Below, piece by piece: positions 7,173-16,256 of a DNA stretch of 64,000 nt. The DNA is from an uncultured Methanoregula sp. GTDB lineage: Archaea > Halobacteriota > Methanomicrobia > Methanomicrobiales > Methanospirillaceae. The DNA lies in assembly GCF_963662735.1 (NCBI RefSeq), contig NZ_OY759744.1, positions 1,716,153 through 1,780,152 of the forward strand, in the 5' to 3' direction. Positions within the stretch are counted from its first letter, which is position 1; the number at the start of each line of letters is the position of its first letter. A program made the translations under genes and the position numbers. The notes beneath the pieces are model-generated. The model was not told the origin of the DNA. It did no database searches and saw only the letters and a list, made by a program, of their open reading frames with translations.

Positions 7173-8599
7173 CCGGCGAAGTATCTGCCGGTCCCGTAGT
7201 GTCAAAGAAAGTCCTGGGACTTTTTGCCCTTGCCATGATCAACGTGGCGGCGGTCTTGAGCATCAGGAATTTTCCTTCCATGGCAGTCTACGGCTGGTCG
7301 TGTATCGGCTGGTATATTATCGGGGCCATCCTGTTCCTCATCCCGATCTCGCTTGCGGGAGCGGAACTCGCAACCGGCTGGCCGGAAGGCGGCGGTGTCT
7401 ATGCCTGGGTGAAACAGGCATTCGGCGAGAAAGGCGGGTTTACCGCGCTCTTCTGCGAATGGTCGAACAACCTGGTCTGGTTCCCGACCGTGCTCTCGTT
7501 CATCGCATCCACGCTCGCCTTTGCCCTGACTCCGGCTCTTGCAAACAGCCCGTGGTACATGTTTACCGTGATGATGATCGCGTTCTGGGGAACAACCGCG
7601 ATTGGCTACTTCGGGGAGGAAGCCTCGACGAAGTTTGGCAACGTGGGCGTAATTCTTGGCAGCATCATCCCGGCAATCCTTATCATCATCCTCGGGGTCT
7701 GGTGGTTCGGGTCGGGCGCTGCGATTGTCCTTCCCCCGCTCACCCTTGGGGCGATGGTTCCTGCAATCAATATCTCGACCCTGCCGTTCTTTGCCACCAT
7801 CATTCTCCTCTTTGCCGGCATGGAGATGGCAGGATTCCATGCGCTTGAGACCAAGAACCCGCAGAAGGATTTCCCCCGGGCAATGGCCCTGTCGGCCGTG
7901 ATCATCGTAATCTGCACGGTGCTTGCAACCCTCGCAATCGCGGTGGTCATTCCCGCCGATAAACTCAGCCTTGCTTCCGGGGTCATGCAGGCCATCGAGT
8001 ACTTCTTCACGGCAGCCGGGATGCCATGGCTTGTAGCGCCCATGGCGGTCCTGATCACCCTCGGCGGCGTTGTCTCGCTCGCGGCCTGGCTTATCGGCCC
8101 GGCAAAAGGGCTTGGCATTGTTGCCGAGGAAGGCAACATGCCTCCGATGTTCGACCGGACCAACAAGTACGGTGCCCCGGTCGCGGTGCTCCTGATCCAG
8201 GCCCTGATCGGATCGGCGATTTCGCTCCTGTATGTTTTCCTCCCGTCCGTCAACCAGGCCTACTGGATCCTCTCGGCAATGACGGTCGAGCTTCTCTGTA
8301 TCGTGTACATCCTCGTGTTTGCTTCCGTGATCAAACTCCGGTACAGCCAGCCGGACACCCCGCGTCCGTTCAGGATCCCGGGAGGTATGGCCGGGATCTG
8401 GATCGTTGGCGGGCTCGGCCTGTTTGGCACGGCGTTTGCCTTTATTGTCGGGCTCATGCCGCCGTCATACTTTGCCACGAGCGGGCTGACCTATGTCGGG
8501 GCCGTGCTGTTCGGGACGTTCATCCTTGCCGTGCCGCCCCTTGTCTTCCTCAAACTCAAAAAACCCGGGTGGCTGAAAACCACGGGAGGGCGGTTATGA
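7169..8599 (+). CDS. APC-superfamily amino acid antiporter or permease
   Basis: A 476-residue permease with twelve hydrophobic helices. TM1 contains AMINVAAVLSIRNFPSM, and an amphipathic loop FDRTNKYGAPVAVL precedes a later helix. These are hallmarks of the glutamate/GABA and basic amino acid/polyamine exchangers. ATG 7169 follows GGGAG and overlaps the decarboxylase stop (ATGA). In bacteria such pairs import the amino acid and export its decarboxylation product, which raises internal pH and generates proton-motive force. Direct pairing here supports that role; the substrate remains inferred. Confidence 0.9.
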   Translation: MTGEVSAGPVVSKKVLGLFALAMINVAAVLSIRNFPSMAVYGWSCIGWYIIGAILFLIPISLAGAELATGWPEGGGVYAWVKQAFGEKGGFTALFCEWSNNLVWFPTVLSFIASTLAFALTPALANSPWYMFTVMMIAFWGTTAIGYFGEEASTKFGNVGVILGSIIPAILIIILGVWWFGSGAAIVLPPLTLGAMVPAINISTLPFFATIILLFAGMEMAGFHALETKNPQKDFPRAMALSAVIIVICTVLATLAIAVVIPADKLSLASGVMQAIEYFFTAAGMPWLVAPMAVLITLGGVVSLAAWLIGPAKGLGIVAEEGNMPPMFDRTNKYGAPVAVLLIQALIGSAISLLYVFLPSVNQAYWILSAMTVELLCIVYILVFASVIKLRYSQPDTPRPFRIPGGMAGIWIVGGLGLFGTAFAFIVGLMPPSYFATSGLTYVGAVLFGTFILAVPPLVFLKLKKPGWLKTTGGRL

Positions 8600-9054
8600 A
8601 GAACAGTACCCTTGAGAACGGACTTATCGTATTCCTTGTCGTGATGTTCCTGATTCCCTGCGGATTGATTGTCCTTGTTTCCCAGGAAGTGACCTATTCC
8701 CAGGTTTCCGGAGAACCCGTCAAAGAAGCGGCAAACCAGACCGGCATCAGTATCACCAGCGTTAAAGATACCCAGTGGAACCTGCCGGGCGCAACCGGCG
8801 GCAAGACCTATGTTCTTGCTGATAAGAATGGAAATACCCTGACCCTTGAAACCCAGGCCTTCGACAGTGCCGATTCCCGGGAAGCCGCAATCCGGCTGTA
8901 TAATTCGCACCCGGTAGGCCACGGCAGGCCGGTGGGAAGCCTTGTTGTTGTCGGGCAGCACCTGGTCTACGCCACGCCGGCGAACAGTCCTATCCTTGAG
9001 GAGATTGCACCGGTCTTGAAAGCAAAGGCTGCCGCTCTCTCAAAGGCTCCCTGA
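8596..9054 (+). CDS. uncharacterised membrane-anchored protein of the decarboxylase operon
   Basis: A 152-residue protein with one N-terminal membrane helix (about residues 9-30, NGLIVFLVVMFLIPCGLIVLV) and an outside-facing domain of about 115 residues. No Cys is conserved in that domain. Motifs visible are GGKTYVLADKNGNTL and GHGRPVGSLVVVGQHLVYA. ATG 8596 overlaps the permease stop (ATGA) behind GGGAGGG, so it is the third gene of the operon. I do not recognise a family. Its place suggests a sensor or accessory subunit of the antiport system. Confidence 0.7.
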   Translation: MKNSTLENGLIVFLVVMFLIPCGLIVLVSQEVTYSQVSGEPVKEAANQTGISITSVKDTQWNLPGATGGKTYVLADKNGNTLTLETQAFDSADSREAAIRLYNSHPVGHGRPVGSLVVVGQHLVYATPANSPILEEIAPVLKAKAAALSKAP

Positions 9055-9112
9055 TACTCCCTTTTTTTCAGGCGCCGGCACTTTTTTTGGATCGTTCTGA
9101 ATGGTTCTCCGG

Positions 9113-10198
9113 TCAGGACTTCTTCTCCTGGATATATCCCCGAATCGCCGTCAGCATCGTACTGTTCGTCATCACGGAAAAATCAAGGTCGACAACATAG
9201 ACCGGGAATGCCCCGAGAAGCGTATTCTGCTTGACCTGGTAGATTTTGGATTCCAGCAGCAGGGTGGTGGTCTCGTACGGATTCGCAGGTACGGCAGGAC
9301 TGGTGCGGTCCCATTCCAGGAGTCCCTGCAGGGTGTTTTCCTTGTAATCCAGCAGCCGTTGTGCCATCAGCCGGCTGCCGGCGCCATGGATGTACCGGAT
9401 AATAAAATACTGGCTTAAGGCGAGAACGATGATGAGTGCCAGGAGGTGCCCGAGGGCTTCAAGACCGGAATTGGTCAGGAATGCGGCAACCGTCATGCCC
9501 GGGAGCAGGATTATCGTTGCCAGGATCAGGATAACGGCAAAGAAAAATGCGACCATGAACAGTGCCGAGATCAGGATCGGGGGTACCTTGTTGTCCGAGA
9601 GCCGGGTCTTCACGTCTTCAACATTTTTTACAAATGCGGAGGAGAACGGTTCGATCTTCCAGATCAGGAAGTAGAACATGGCGATGATGGCACATTGGGA
9701 GATGACGATGACGGTCGAGGCAAAGGAGATGTTCAGGGACACGTACGCGATGATGGCGAAGATGATATCGATGGAGAAGATCATGCCAATCCCGAGCGAA
9801 AGGGCCCGGCTGTTGATAAAGAATGCATTCAGGAAGAGCCGGCTGAATCGTATTGTTCCCGTAGCTATCCCGATATCCTGGAGCCAGGCAAGGATCTTTT
9901 TGAGGTCCCCTTTCCTGATCGTGGAGAACTCCCGGTTCGTAGGAATGAGCAGCGAGATGAAATAGAACATGTTGAGGTAAAAGCTTGCAGCAATAAACAG
10001 GACAAAGTAATCCCTGCGGATAGCAAGAAACAGCACGTTTACGAGAATGCAGCTGAAAAGGATCACACCGTGCAGGGTGCCAAACCTGTCCGCGGCGCTA
10101 AAGAGCATCCGGCTTTTCCGGACAATGGCAAGCTCATCCTCGATTACGGACCGGAAGGGGATACCCTCCTTTCCCGTTTGCTCGTGTGTTCCTGACAC
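9113..10198 (-). CDS. uncharacterised multi-pass membrane protein
   Basis: A 361-residue protein with about seven or eight membrane helices grouped in pairs (GVILFSCILVNVLFLAI, LFIAASFYLNMFYFISLL, IIFAIIAYVSLNISFASTV, LISALFMVAFFFAVILIL, LLALIIVLALSQYFI). A C-terminal cytoplasmic tail of about 80 residues carries a charged helix. The start is GTG with AGAGGG eight bases upstream; no ATG is well placed near it. It is convergent with the decarboxylase operon and about 100 bases downstream of the MscS gene on the same strand. No family recognised. Confidence 0.7.
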   Translation of the reverse strand: MSGTHEQTGKEGIPFRSVIEDELAIVRKSRMLFSAADRFGTLHGVILFSCILVNVLFLAIRRDYFVLFIAASFYLNMFYFISLLIPTNREFSTIRKGDLKKILAWLQDIGIATGTIRFSRLFLNAFFINSRALSLGIGMIFSIDIIFAIIAYVSLNISFASTVIVISQCAIIAMFYFLIWKIEPFSSAFVKNVEDVKTRLSDNKVPPILISALFMVAFFFAVILILATIILLPGMTVAAFLTNSGLEALGHLLALIIVLALSQYFIIRYIHGAGSRLMAQRLLDYKENTLQGLLEWDRTSPAVPANPYETTTLLLESKIYQVKQNTLLGAFPVYVVDLDFSVMTNSTMLTAIRGYIQEKKS

Positions 10199-10297
10199 GG
10201 TTCTATCCCTCTGCTGACCCGGGTTTTGTTCCGGGTTATCAGATTGTACTGGTCATTACCTCGTGGATCTATCTTCAGTACCTGCCGAAAACGGGCG

Positions 10298-11194
10298 TTA
10301 TTGTGGTTTTCCGGCATTTTCCATGTCCGGGCCAACCAGCGTTACATCAGTGCGGGGGTAGGGAATCTCAATTCCCGCGTTTTCAAGGGCTTTCTTGATC
10401 CCCGGGAGGAACCCGGTTTTTAAGGAGAGATCGTCCTGGGTGTTGGCCCAGACTGACGGCACCCAGAACCGGCACGTGATCCGGATGCTGCTCGGGTCGA
10501 TATCGCTGACAAATATTTCCGGGGCCGGATTTTTCAGCACGAACGTGTGAGCATCCACAATTTCCCTGATAATTTCAACTGCCCGTTTCTCATCGTCCTC
10601 GTACCTGATCCCGATCTCGTACGAGTACCTTCGTGCAACATGCGAGTGGAAATCCGAGAGCATCGTGGTGTAGAGCATGTTGTTGGGGATCCGGACGAGA
10701 ACCCCGCTTGGCGTACGGATGGTGACCGAGAGGAGGTGGATTGCGACCACGGTTCCCGTGACATCGTTTACCTGGATAAAATCCCCCGGGGCGAACGTGC
10801 GCTCGTAAATGAGGCCGACACCCGCGGCGGCGTTCCCGACAACTGCCGAGCTGGACATGGCGATCACCAGGATGAACCCGATAACGAGCAATAAGACAAT
10901 GGCCATGCTCAGGTGGAAGAGTCCCGGGAGAGCGAAGGCGAGCCCGATAAATATGATGAGCACCCGGACGAGATTCGATGCAAGGCTCAGCTGGTCTTTA
11001 TTCATCCTGTGGCTGAACCGCAGTTTCATAAAATGGGCAACGAGGAGGCCGATGGCATAGGCTGCAGCCAGGAGCAGGAGAACAAAAATCACGTCCCCCC
11101 AGGTGAACTCCGAGCTTATCGCATCAGCATTCTCCGACACCTCGCTGAACGTACTGTTGAGGGTGTTGAGGTTTAAGAGATCCCCGAAGATCAT
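10298..11194 (-). CDS. mscS: MscS-family mechanosensitive channel
   Basis: A 298-residue small-conductance channel. Three N-terminal membrane helices (about 35-55, 75-95, 95-125) end in the pore-lining TM3 region, with Ala/Gly packing in MSSSAVVGNAAAGVGLIYER. The MscS beta domain follows (FAPGDFIQVNDVTGTVVAI, then RTPSGVLVRIPNNMLYTT) and a mixed C-terminal vestibule domain. These are diagnostic. It releases solutes on hypo-osmotic shock. ATG 11194 overlaps the stop of the upstream gene (ATGA), so the two are coupled; an open extension to 11392 is only the shadow of that gene. Confidence 0.92.
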   Translation of the reverse strand: MIFGDLLNLNTLNSTFSEVSENADAISSEFTWGDVIFVLLLLAAAYAIGLLVAHFMKLRFSHRMNKDQLSLASNLVRVLIIFIGLAFALPGLFHLSMAIVLLLVIGFILVIAMSSSAVVGNAAAGVGLIYERTFAPGDFIQVNDVTGTVVAIHLLSVTIRTPSGVLVRIPNNMLYTTMLSDFHSHVARRYSYEIGIRYEDDEKRAVEIIREIVDAHTFVLKNPAPEIFVSDIDPSSIRITCRFWVPSVWANTQDDLSLKTGFLPGIKKALENAGIEIPYPRTDVTLVGPDMENAGKPQ

Positions 11195-11958
11195 ACTACC
11201 CCCGAATCCATGTAGAACCCCCGCTCCGGGATGATCGGCAGTTTCCGGCTCGAATAGAGATCGATGCCCCGCGTCGGGCACCCCGCCGGTGCTGTCTCCT
11301 CGAATGAAGTAACGGCGATGGCGGACGACGAGATCTCCATCCTGGCGTTCATGCCTACGTGAGACCCGTAGAAGAGTTTCATGGCATGGCATTCGAAGAC
11401 GGCCCGGGATACTTCGACTGCTCCGGTGTAATGGTTCGCGATGGTCAGGGTCATCACACCCTCATGGTGCGGGTCGGTTTCAGGAGGTTCGCTGTAGATA
11501 TCGCTCTCGTAATATCTCGTGATGAGCCCGGTTACCGGTTTGCCGTACAGGGAATATTTCGACGGGTTGAGCGAGAAGATATCGAAAACCGAAGTGTCCA
11601 TGCCGGCCTGGAGAAATACCCCGATTTCCACCGGGAACTTGAGGTTGACCGCCATGGATTCCCCGGGCTGCATGACTATCCGGGGAAATACGATCTCCAG
11701 GTGATGGGCAATCTCGACCGGGAGATTGACCGGCTCGACCGGGCTGATGATTATCGCTGCTTCAGGACTGATAGCGAGGATCTTCCGGATCCGGTTGCCG
11801 GTACACTCGCGCTCGTACCGGGGAGACGGGCCGGATCGGTCAATGGTTATGGTCAGGTCTTTTTCGGTAAAGGAAAAATCCCCGGGATGGAGTCCAAACA
11901 CAAAAAGGGGTGGTTTTGGTGGGTGATAAAGGTGACGTAACCCGCGCGCTTCCGTCAT
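11191..11958 (-). CDS. uncharacterised soluble protein coupled to MscS (possibly DUF432)
   Basis: A 255-residue protein with no membrane helix, predicted to be all-beta. It reads as two similar halves with strand-turn-strand patterns (GDFSFTEKDLTITIDRSG, VFPRIVMQPGESMAVNLKFP, EGVMTLTIANHYTGAVEVSR). Length and arrangement resemble the archaeal DUF432 family, which I recall as a neighbour of MscS channels; this is from memory and not certain. The ATG at 11958 is the first plausible start, although the frame is open to 12105. The next gene, mscS, starts within its stop codon, so a channel-modulating or osmosensing role is a reasonable hypothesis. Confidence 0.6.
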   Translation of the reverse strand: MTEARGLRHLYHPPKPPLFVFGLHPGDFSFTEKDLTITIDRSGPSPRYERECTGNRIRKILAISPEAAIIISPVEPVNLPVEIAHHLEIVFPRIVMQPGESMAVNLKFPVEIGVFLQAGMDTSVFDIFSLNPSKYSLYGKPVTGLITRYYESDIYSEPPETDPHHEGVMTLTIANHYTGAVEVSRAVFECHAMKLFYGSHVGMNARMEISSSAIAVTSFEETAPAGCPTRGIDLYSSRKLPIIPERGFYMDSGVV

Positions 11959-12219
11959 ATATTCCGGCGAATCACCGGGAACGAAAAGGGTTTTCCTGTC
12001 CCCCGCCCGACAAATCCTGGTGGACGTAAAAATGGTGACAATGACGACTGCCTGCCCTTTTTTGGTAACAACCGCCAATGGACAAAAGCTCCTGTATTGT
12101 CGCAAACGAACGATATTTTTCCGGCAGGCAGTATTCTTTTAAGTCAATGCTGACAGATTGAATTTTGTAGTTGTATCGCAAATCAAGTAAACAGAAGCGA
12201 AAATCTCGCTGCCGAGTAG

Positions 12220-12762
12220 GTGAAAATTTTGCTGGACACAAAGATGTCATGCCTGTTAAGAGGCATTGTCGGGGTAATTTTCGGGTTTTTTGCCCTGATG
12301 CTTCCCGATATAACCCTGGGAACTTTTTCCGGGCTGTTCCTGGTATTGATCGGACTCGGTATCGTCGTATTCCTGTTCCTTGCCATAACGTCGAGAAGTG
12401 AAGAAGCGATGATCTGGTTCGGGATTGCTGCAGTACTGCTCGTGATAGGCGTAGTCTCCTTTATTTTTGCAGGATTCATCTCCCTCCTCTTTATCCTGAT
12501 CATAGCGGGAATTGCGATCTACAACGGGTTTTCTGATATTACGCTCGCACTCACCCACCCGAAAACAAAATATATCGTGATACCGGCGATGATCGCAAGC
12601 GGTATTGCCCTCCTTGTGGCGCTGTTCTACTACTTCCCGGGCTTTGAGAATCACCTCTTCCTCTCGATCGTCGGGACGTTTGCCCTGGTGTTTGGTCTCT
12701 TCTCGATCTTCCTTGGCTACTACAAGTTCGAGAGCCCGGCAGAATCGGGGCAGACCGCATGA
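12220..12762 (+). CDS. HdeD/DUF308-family membrane protein (second copy)
   Basis: A 180-residue protein with six membrane helices in three Gly-rich pairs (LRGIVGVIFGFFALMLPDI, LIGLGIVVFLFLAI, IIAGIAIYNGFSDI), the DUF308/HdeD architecture. The start is uncertain: GTG 12220 gives a slightly longer N-terminus than ATG 12244, and neither has a strong Shine-Dalgarno. It is distant in sequence from the copy at 4.0-4.6 kb. The intergenic region 11959-12219 upstream separates two divergent genes and is AT-rich, in keeping with back-to-back promoters. Acid or envelope stress is a family-based guess. Confidence 0.8.
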   Translation: MKILLDTKMSCLLRGIVGVIFGFFALMLPDITLGTFSGLFLVLIGLGIVVFLFLAITSRSEEAMIWFGIAAVLLVIGVVSFIFAGFISLLFILIIAGIAIYNGFSDITLALTHPKTKYIVIPAMIASGIALLVALFYYFPGFENHLFLSIVGTFALVFGLFSIFLGYYKFESPAESGQTA

Positions 12763-12800
12763 ACCGGGAAAACGAGAACAAGTAACCATTCCCACGCCCA

Positions 12801-12810
12801 TTTTTTAACT
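12801..12810 (+). promoter_or_regulatory. TATA-like element before the geranylgeranyl reductase
   Basis: TTTTTTAACT lies about 30 bases before the ATG at 12839, so the transcript would be nearly leaderless. This fits the lack of a good Shine-Dalgarno there. Confidence 0.4.
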
Positions 12811-12838
12811 TTCCCGTGGTTAACAAGTCACGATCCCT

Positions 12839-13984
12839 ATGACGTACGATGTGGTGATTGCCGGTGCAGGGCCGGCTGGCAGTGCGGCTGCGGAAGAGTG
12901 CGCCCGTCTCGGGCTCTCCACGCTCTGCATAGAAGAGCATGGCACTATCGGCTATCCCGTCCAGTGCGCCGGCCTCCTCTCGAACGCTGCGTTTGATGAA
13001 TGCCGCGTATCAGGACAATCCGTCATGAACCGGGTTTCGGGTGCCCGCCTCTTCACCGGCACGGGTAAAAACATCCTGATCGATGCGAAGAAAACCATGG
13101 CCTGCGTTGTTGACCGGGGTGCCCTCGACCGCGAGATGGCCGGGCATGCAGCCGATCGCGGGGTGGAGTTCCGGCTCAAAACGAGCGTCTGCGGGGTCCA
13201 GGGAAACACCGTTCTCACCCGGGGAGCGTACGGACACGAGACGATCCCGTTCCGTATCCTGATTGCGGCGGATGGCCCCCGGAGCAGCATTGCCCGGTAT
13301 CTCGGGATGGAACGCGCCCGGCTTTTCCTTGCCGGGATCCAGGCAGACGTTCCCCGCGATTCAGATTCCCGCTACGTGGAGCTCTATCCCGATGCGGCCC
13401 CGGATTTCTTTGGCTGGGCAATCCCGGTTACGCCTGGCATCACCCGGATCGGTATGTGCACGCAGGCCCGGGTACCGGAACGGTTTGAACAATTCAGGAA
13501 AAAATTCGGTGACAACAACCTGCATCTCGTGACCGGCACCCTTCCTCTCGGCATTATGCCACGGACCTTCGGGCATCGCACGCTCTTTGTCGGGGACGCT
13601 GCAGGGTTTGCAAAACCCACCTCGGGCGGCGGGATCTATACCGGTGTCCGGTCGGCGCGCCATGCTGCTGCCGTTGCTGCCGAGGCGTGCACGTGCGACC
13701 GGTATGACGATTCGGTTCTTGCAGGGTACGAGCGCCGCTGGCAGGCTGATTTCGGGAGCGAGCTTGATCTTGGCTTCCGGCTTCTCAGCATGCGGCAGCG
13801 CATGACCAGCGCAGATGTCGATTGCATCATTGCAGCGCTCGACGATCCGGATATCATCCGCACTATCGAAGAGTACGGGGACATGGACCGGCCCGGGACG
13901 GTTGTAAAAAAACTCCTTCTCAAACCGGGAATGTTCCGGCTTCTCGGACCCCTGCTCGCCACGGGGATCCGGGCGTTCTTATAA
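12839..13984 (+). CDS. geranylgeranyl reductase-family FAD oxidoreductase
   Basis: A 381-residue flavoprotein. An N-terminal Rossmann FAD motif (VVIAGAGPAGSAAAEECA) is followed by the PVQCAGLL segment, whose Cys is conserved in archaeal geranylgeranyl reductases, and the second FAD motif LFVGDAAGFAKPTSGGGIYT near residue 250. The family saturates the isoprenoid chains of archaeal ether lipids, typically digeranylgeranylglycerophospholipid, using FADH2. Length is normal. It converges with the PAS kinase downstream, the two stops being only about 16 bases apart. Family call is strong; the exact substrate (lipid, quinone or dolichol) is not resolved. Confidence 0.88.
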   Translation: MTYDVVIAGAGPAGSAAAEECARLGLSTLCIEEHGTIGYPVQCAGLLSNAAFDECRVSGQSVMNRVSGARLFTGTGKNILIDAKKTMACVVDRGALDREMAGHAADRGVEFRLKTSVCGVQGNTVLTRGAYGHETIPFRILIAADGPRSSIARYLGMERARLFLAGIQADVPRDSDSRYVELYPDAAPDFFGWAIPVTPGITRIGMCTQARVPERFEQFRKKFGDNNLHLVTGTLPLGIMPRTFGHRTLFVGDAAGFAKPTSGGGIYTGVRSARHAAAVAAEACTCDRYDDSVLAGYERRWQADFGSELDLGFRLLSMRQRMTSADVDCIIAALDDPDIIRTIEEYGDMDRPGTVVKKLLLKPGMFRLLGPLLATGIRAFL

Positions 13985-14000
13985 AAACAGCACTGCCTCT

Positions 14001-16256
14001 TTATTCGCCTTCCTGCATCAGGATATGGCAACAGTCACTCGCCTTTTTGCTTCCCGGGAAACGGAATGCCCCTCGGGGGACCCGCAGTTCGAACCGGGCT
14101 CCTTTCGAGTACTCCCCGGTCTCCTGTATCGAAATTCCTGTGATGGAGAGGATCTCCTTGACGAGGAAGAGACCAAGGCCGGTATTTTTGCCAAAGCCTT
14201 TGGTGAAAATTTTCTCCTTGTCAAACGGGGGAACCCCGATGCCGTCATCCTCGATGGTAATCAGCGTGCACTCCCTGTTTCCCCGCACGGAGATCCTGAT
14301 GGTAGTTACGTTGTTCCCGTGCTTGAGGACATTTTCTACGAGATTATAAAATGCCCGCTCCAGGAGCGGGTCGGCAAAGATCTCGATTTTCCCGGTATCC
14401 GACTGGACACAGATCTTCTTTATGTCCACGTGGGTGCAGGCATGGAAAAATACTTCGTGGACATTCTGCCACGAAGGGGCAGTTGCGCCAAGGTTCTGGT
14501 ACAGCCGGGTGAACTCGATGTTCTCGCTGATCGTCCTGACCGTATCGGTGATCTTCCGGAGATACATCGAATATTCCGGCTCGTCCGGCCGATCCTGGAC
14601 CAGGTCGAGATATCCCCCGATAACCGTCAGCTTGTTCCGGATGTCGTGTCTCGTGATCTCCGAGAGCAGGTTGAGTTTACGGTTGGAGAGCTGGAGGGCT
14701 TCCTGGGCCATCTGGATCTCCGAGATATTGTGGAAGATCCCCACAATGCACCGCCGGTCCCCGTGATAGATGGCCGTGGCGCTGATGATCACCGGCACCT
14801 GCCGGCTGTCCCGGTCAAGGACCGGAATCATCTGCGACCCGGTGCCCTCCTCTATGACCTGTGCGAAATAGTCCGTGATGCGCTGGTGAGCCTCGGGGGG
14901 GTGGAGTTCGGGATAGTGCATGGTGCGGATCTCCGCGAGATCTCTCCCTATAAGATCCTGGGCCTTCCGGTTTGCGTCGATCATCATGCCGGTTTCTGCA
15001 TCGGTTATGAATATCGCATCGTTTGCATGATCCATGAGCCCCCGGTTCTTCTCGTTCTCGATCCTGAGTTCGTTTTCAACACGTTTCCGGTCCGTGATAT
15101 CGATAGCGGTGAACGTAATGCCGCTGGAGAGGTCTCCCGGAATAAGGGGAGCCGAACTGAGCAGGACATCGAGGATTGTCCCGTCCTTGCGCTGCCAGCG
15201 TGTCTCGATCTTAGCCGTGCCCTTCTCCCGGATCTGCCGGTTCCGTTCCCGCAAAACGAACTGGTACTCCTCCTCGTCCGGGTATATCATCCGGGAATTC
15301 TTTCCCATGAGTTCCTCCTGTGCATACCCGAGCATGTCGCAGAAGTACTGGTTGATCTCGCGGAATTCCCGGTTGACCGAGACGCCGAGCCCTCCGGGTG
15401 CCGCGGCAAAGATGCTCTTGAGTTCTGCCTGGCGCTCTTTGAGAGAAAACTCGTTTTTTTTGCTCTCCGTTATGTCCCGCACGGACTCGATGGCACCGGC
15501 AATCTTCCCGTTCTTGTCATACAACAGGGATGCTTTTGCCTGGAACACTCCCGGCACGCCCCGGGGACGCGGGGCACTCGTCTCGGCAACAAGGACACCT
15601 CCCTCCTTCTGGAGAATGGTATACCCGATCTCTTCAAGTTTCTCGGGAGATTCAAGGATCAGGTCGATGAGGATTGGCCGGCGTTCCGGGTAAAAGGCGA
15701 GTGCATATTCATAATTGCCTTTCCCGAGCATAGATGCTGCGGGAATGCCGCACATCTCCTCGAACGCCTTGTTCCAGGCAATCACTTTGCGCTCGGTATT
15801 GATTGCGAATGTTGCATCCGGTAAAAAGTTGATGATATCGGAAAGGCGCTGTTCGGAGTTGCGGAGAGCTTCAACCGCCCGGCGGCGTTCAAGAGCGATC
15901 AGGATCTTGTGCCGGAGCTCGGCAAACTGGGCTTTTGGCGCTCCGCCTTTCTGGAGATAAAAGTCGGCACCGTTATTGATAGCCTCGATCACTACTTCTT
16001 CCCGGCCTCTTCCCGTGAAAAGAATAAACGGGATGCCGTTATAGGCTGTGCGCACCTGCTTGAGGAATTCGATCCCGTCCATTACCGGCATCTGGTAATC
16101 GGATATGATGGCATCGAAGGACTCGCGCCCGAGAAGGTCGAGTCCTTCTGCAGCGGAAGATGCGATAAATACAAAAAATTCCCCGCCCCGTTCGAGGAAA
16201 ACTTTACCCAGCTCCAGAAGTTCCGGTTCGTCATCCACATAGAGGAGGGTAATCAT
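14001..16256 (-). CDS. receiver-PAS-histidine kinase hybrid
   Basis: A 751-residue soluble protein. Residues 1-120 are a receiver domain (YVDDEPELLELGK, phospho-acceptor Asp in DAIISDYQMPVMDG, then LFTGRGREE). Three PAS domains follow (about 135-255, 275-395, 405-520), each with the GKGNYEYA or DITDRKR type of signature. The kinase core has the H-box ITRHDIRNKL and an ATPase domain with NLVENVLKHG, DDGIGVP and GFGKNTGLGLFLVKEIL. A receiver at the N-terminus and a kinase at the C-terminus is typical of methanogen signalling proteins. The signal is unknown; PAS domains often sense redox state or small ligands. The AT-rich upstream region contains TTTTTATAAAAA (16307-16318) as a candidate TATA box. 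Confidence 0.9.
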   Translation of the reverse strand: MITLLYVDDEPELLELGKVFLERGGEFFVFIASSAAEGLDLLGRESFDAIISDYQMPVMDGIEFLKQVRTAYNGIPFILFTGRGREEVVIEAINNGADFYLQKGGAPKAQFAELRHKILIALERRRAVEALRNSEQRLSDIINFLPDATFAINTERKVIAWNKAFEEMCGIPAASMLGKGNYEYALAFYPERRPILIDLILESPEKLEEIGYTILQKEGGVLVAETSAPRPRGVPGVFQAKASLLYDKNGKIAGAIESVRDITESKKNEFSLKERQAELKSIFAAAPGGLGVSVNREFREINQYFCDMLGYAQEELMGKNSRMIYPDEEEYQFVLRERNRQIREKGTAKIETRWQRKDGTILDVLLSSAPLIPGDLSSGITFTAIDITDRKRVENELRIENEKNRGLMDHANDAIFITDAETGMMIDANRKAQDLIGRDLAEIRTMHYPELHPPEAHQRITDYFAQVIEEGTGSQMIPVLDRDSRQVPVIISATAIYHGDRRCIVGIFHNISEIQMAQEALQLSNRKLNLLSEITRHDIRNKLTVIGGYLDLVQDRPDEPEYSMYLRKITDTVRTISENIEFTRLYQNLGATAPSWQNVHEVFFHACTHVDIKKICVQSDTGKIEIFADPLLERAFYNLVENVLKHGNNVTTIRISVRGNRECTLITIEDDGIGVPPFDKEKIFTKGFGKNTGLGLFLVKEILSITGISIQETGEYSKGARFELRVPRGAFRFPGSKKASDCCHILMQEGE

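Noticed and set aside
14025-15824. A 599-codon open frame on the plus strand opposite the PAS kinase
   Set aside because: It is the antisense shadow of a well-supported kinase; its protein has no family pattern, and long antisense frames are expected in GC-rich codon-biased genes. The same applies to 6192-6935 (minus), 18727-19638 (plus), 23923-24777 (minus) and 60192-60977 (minus).
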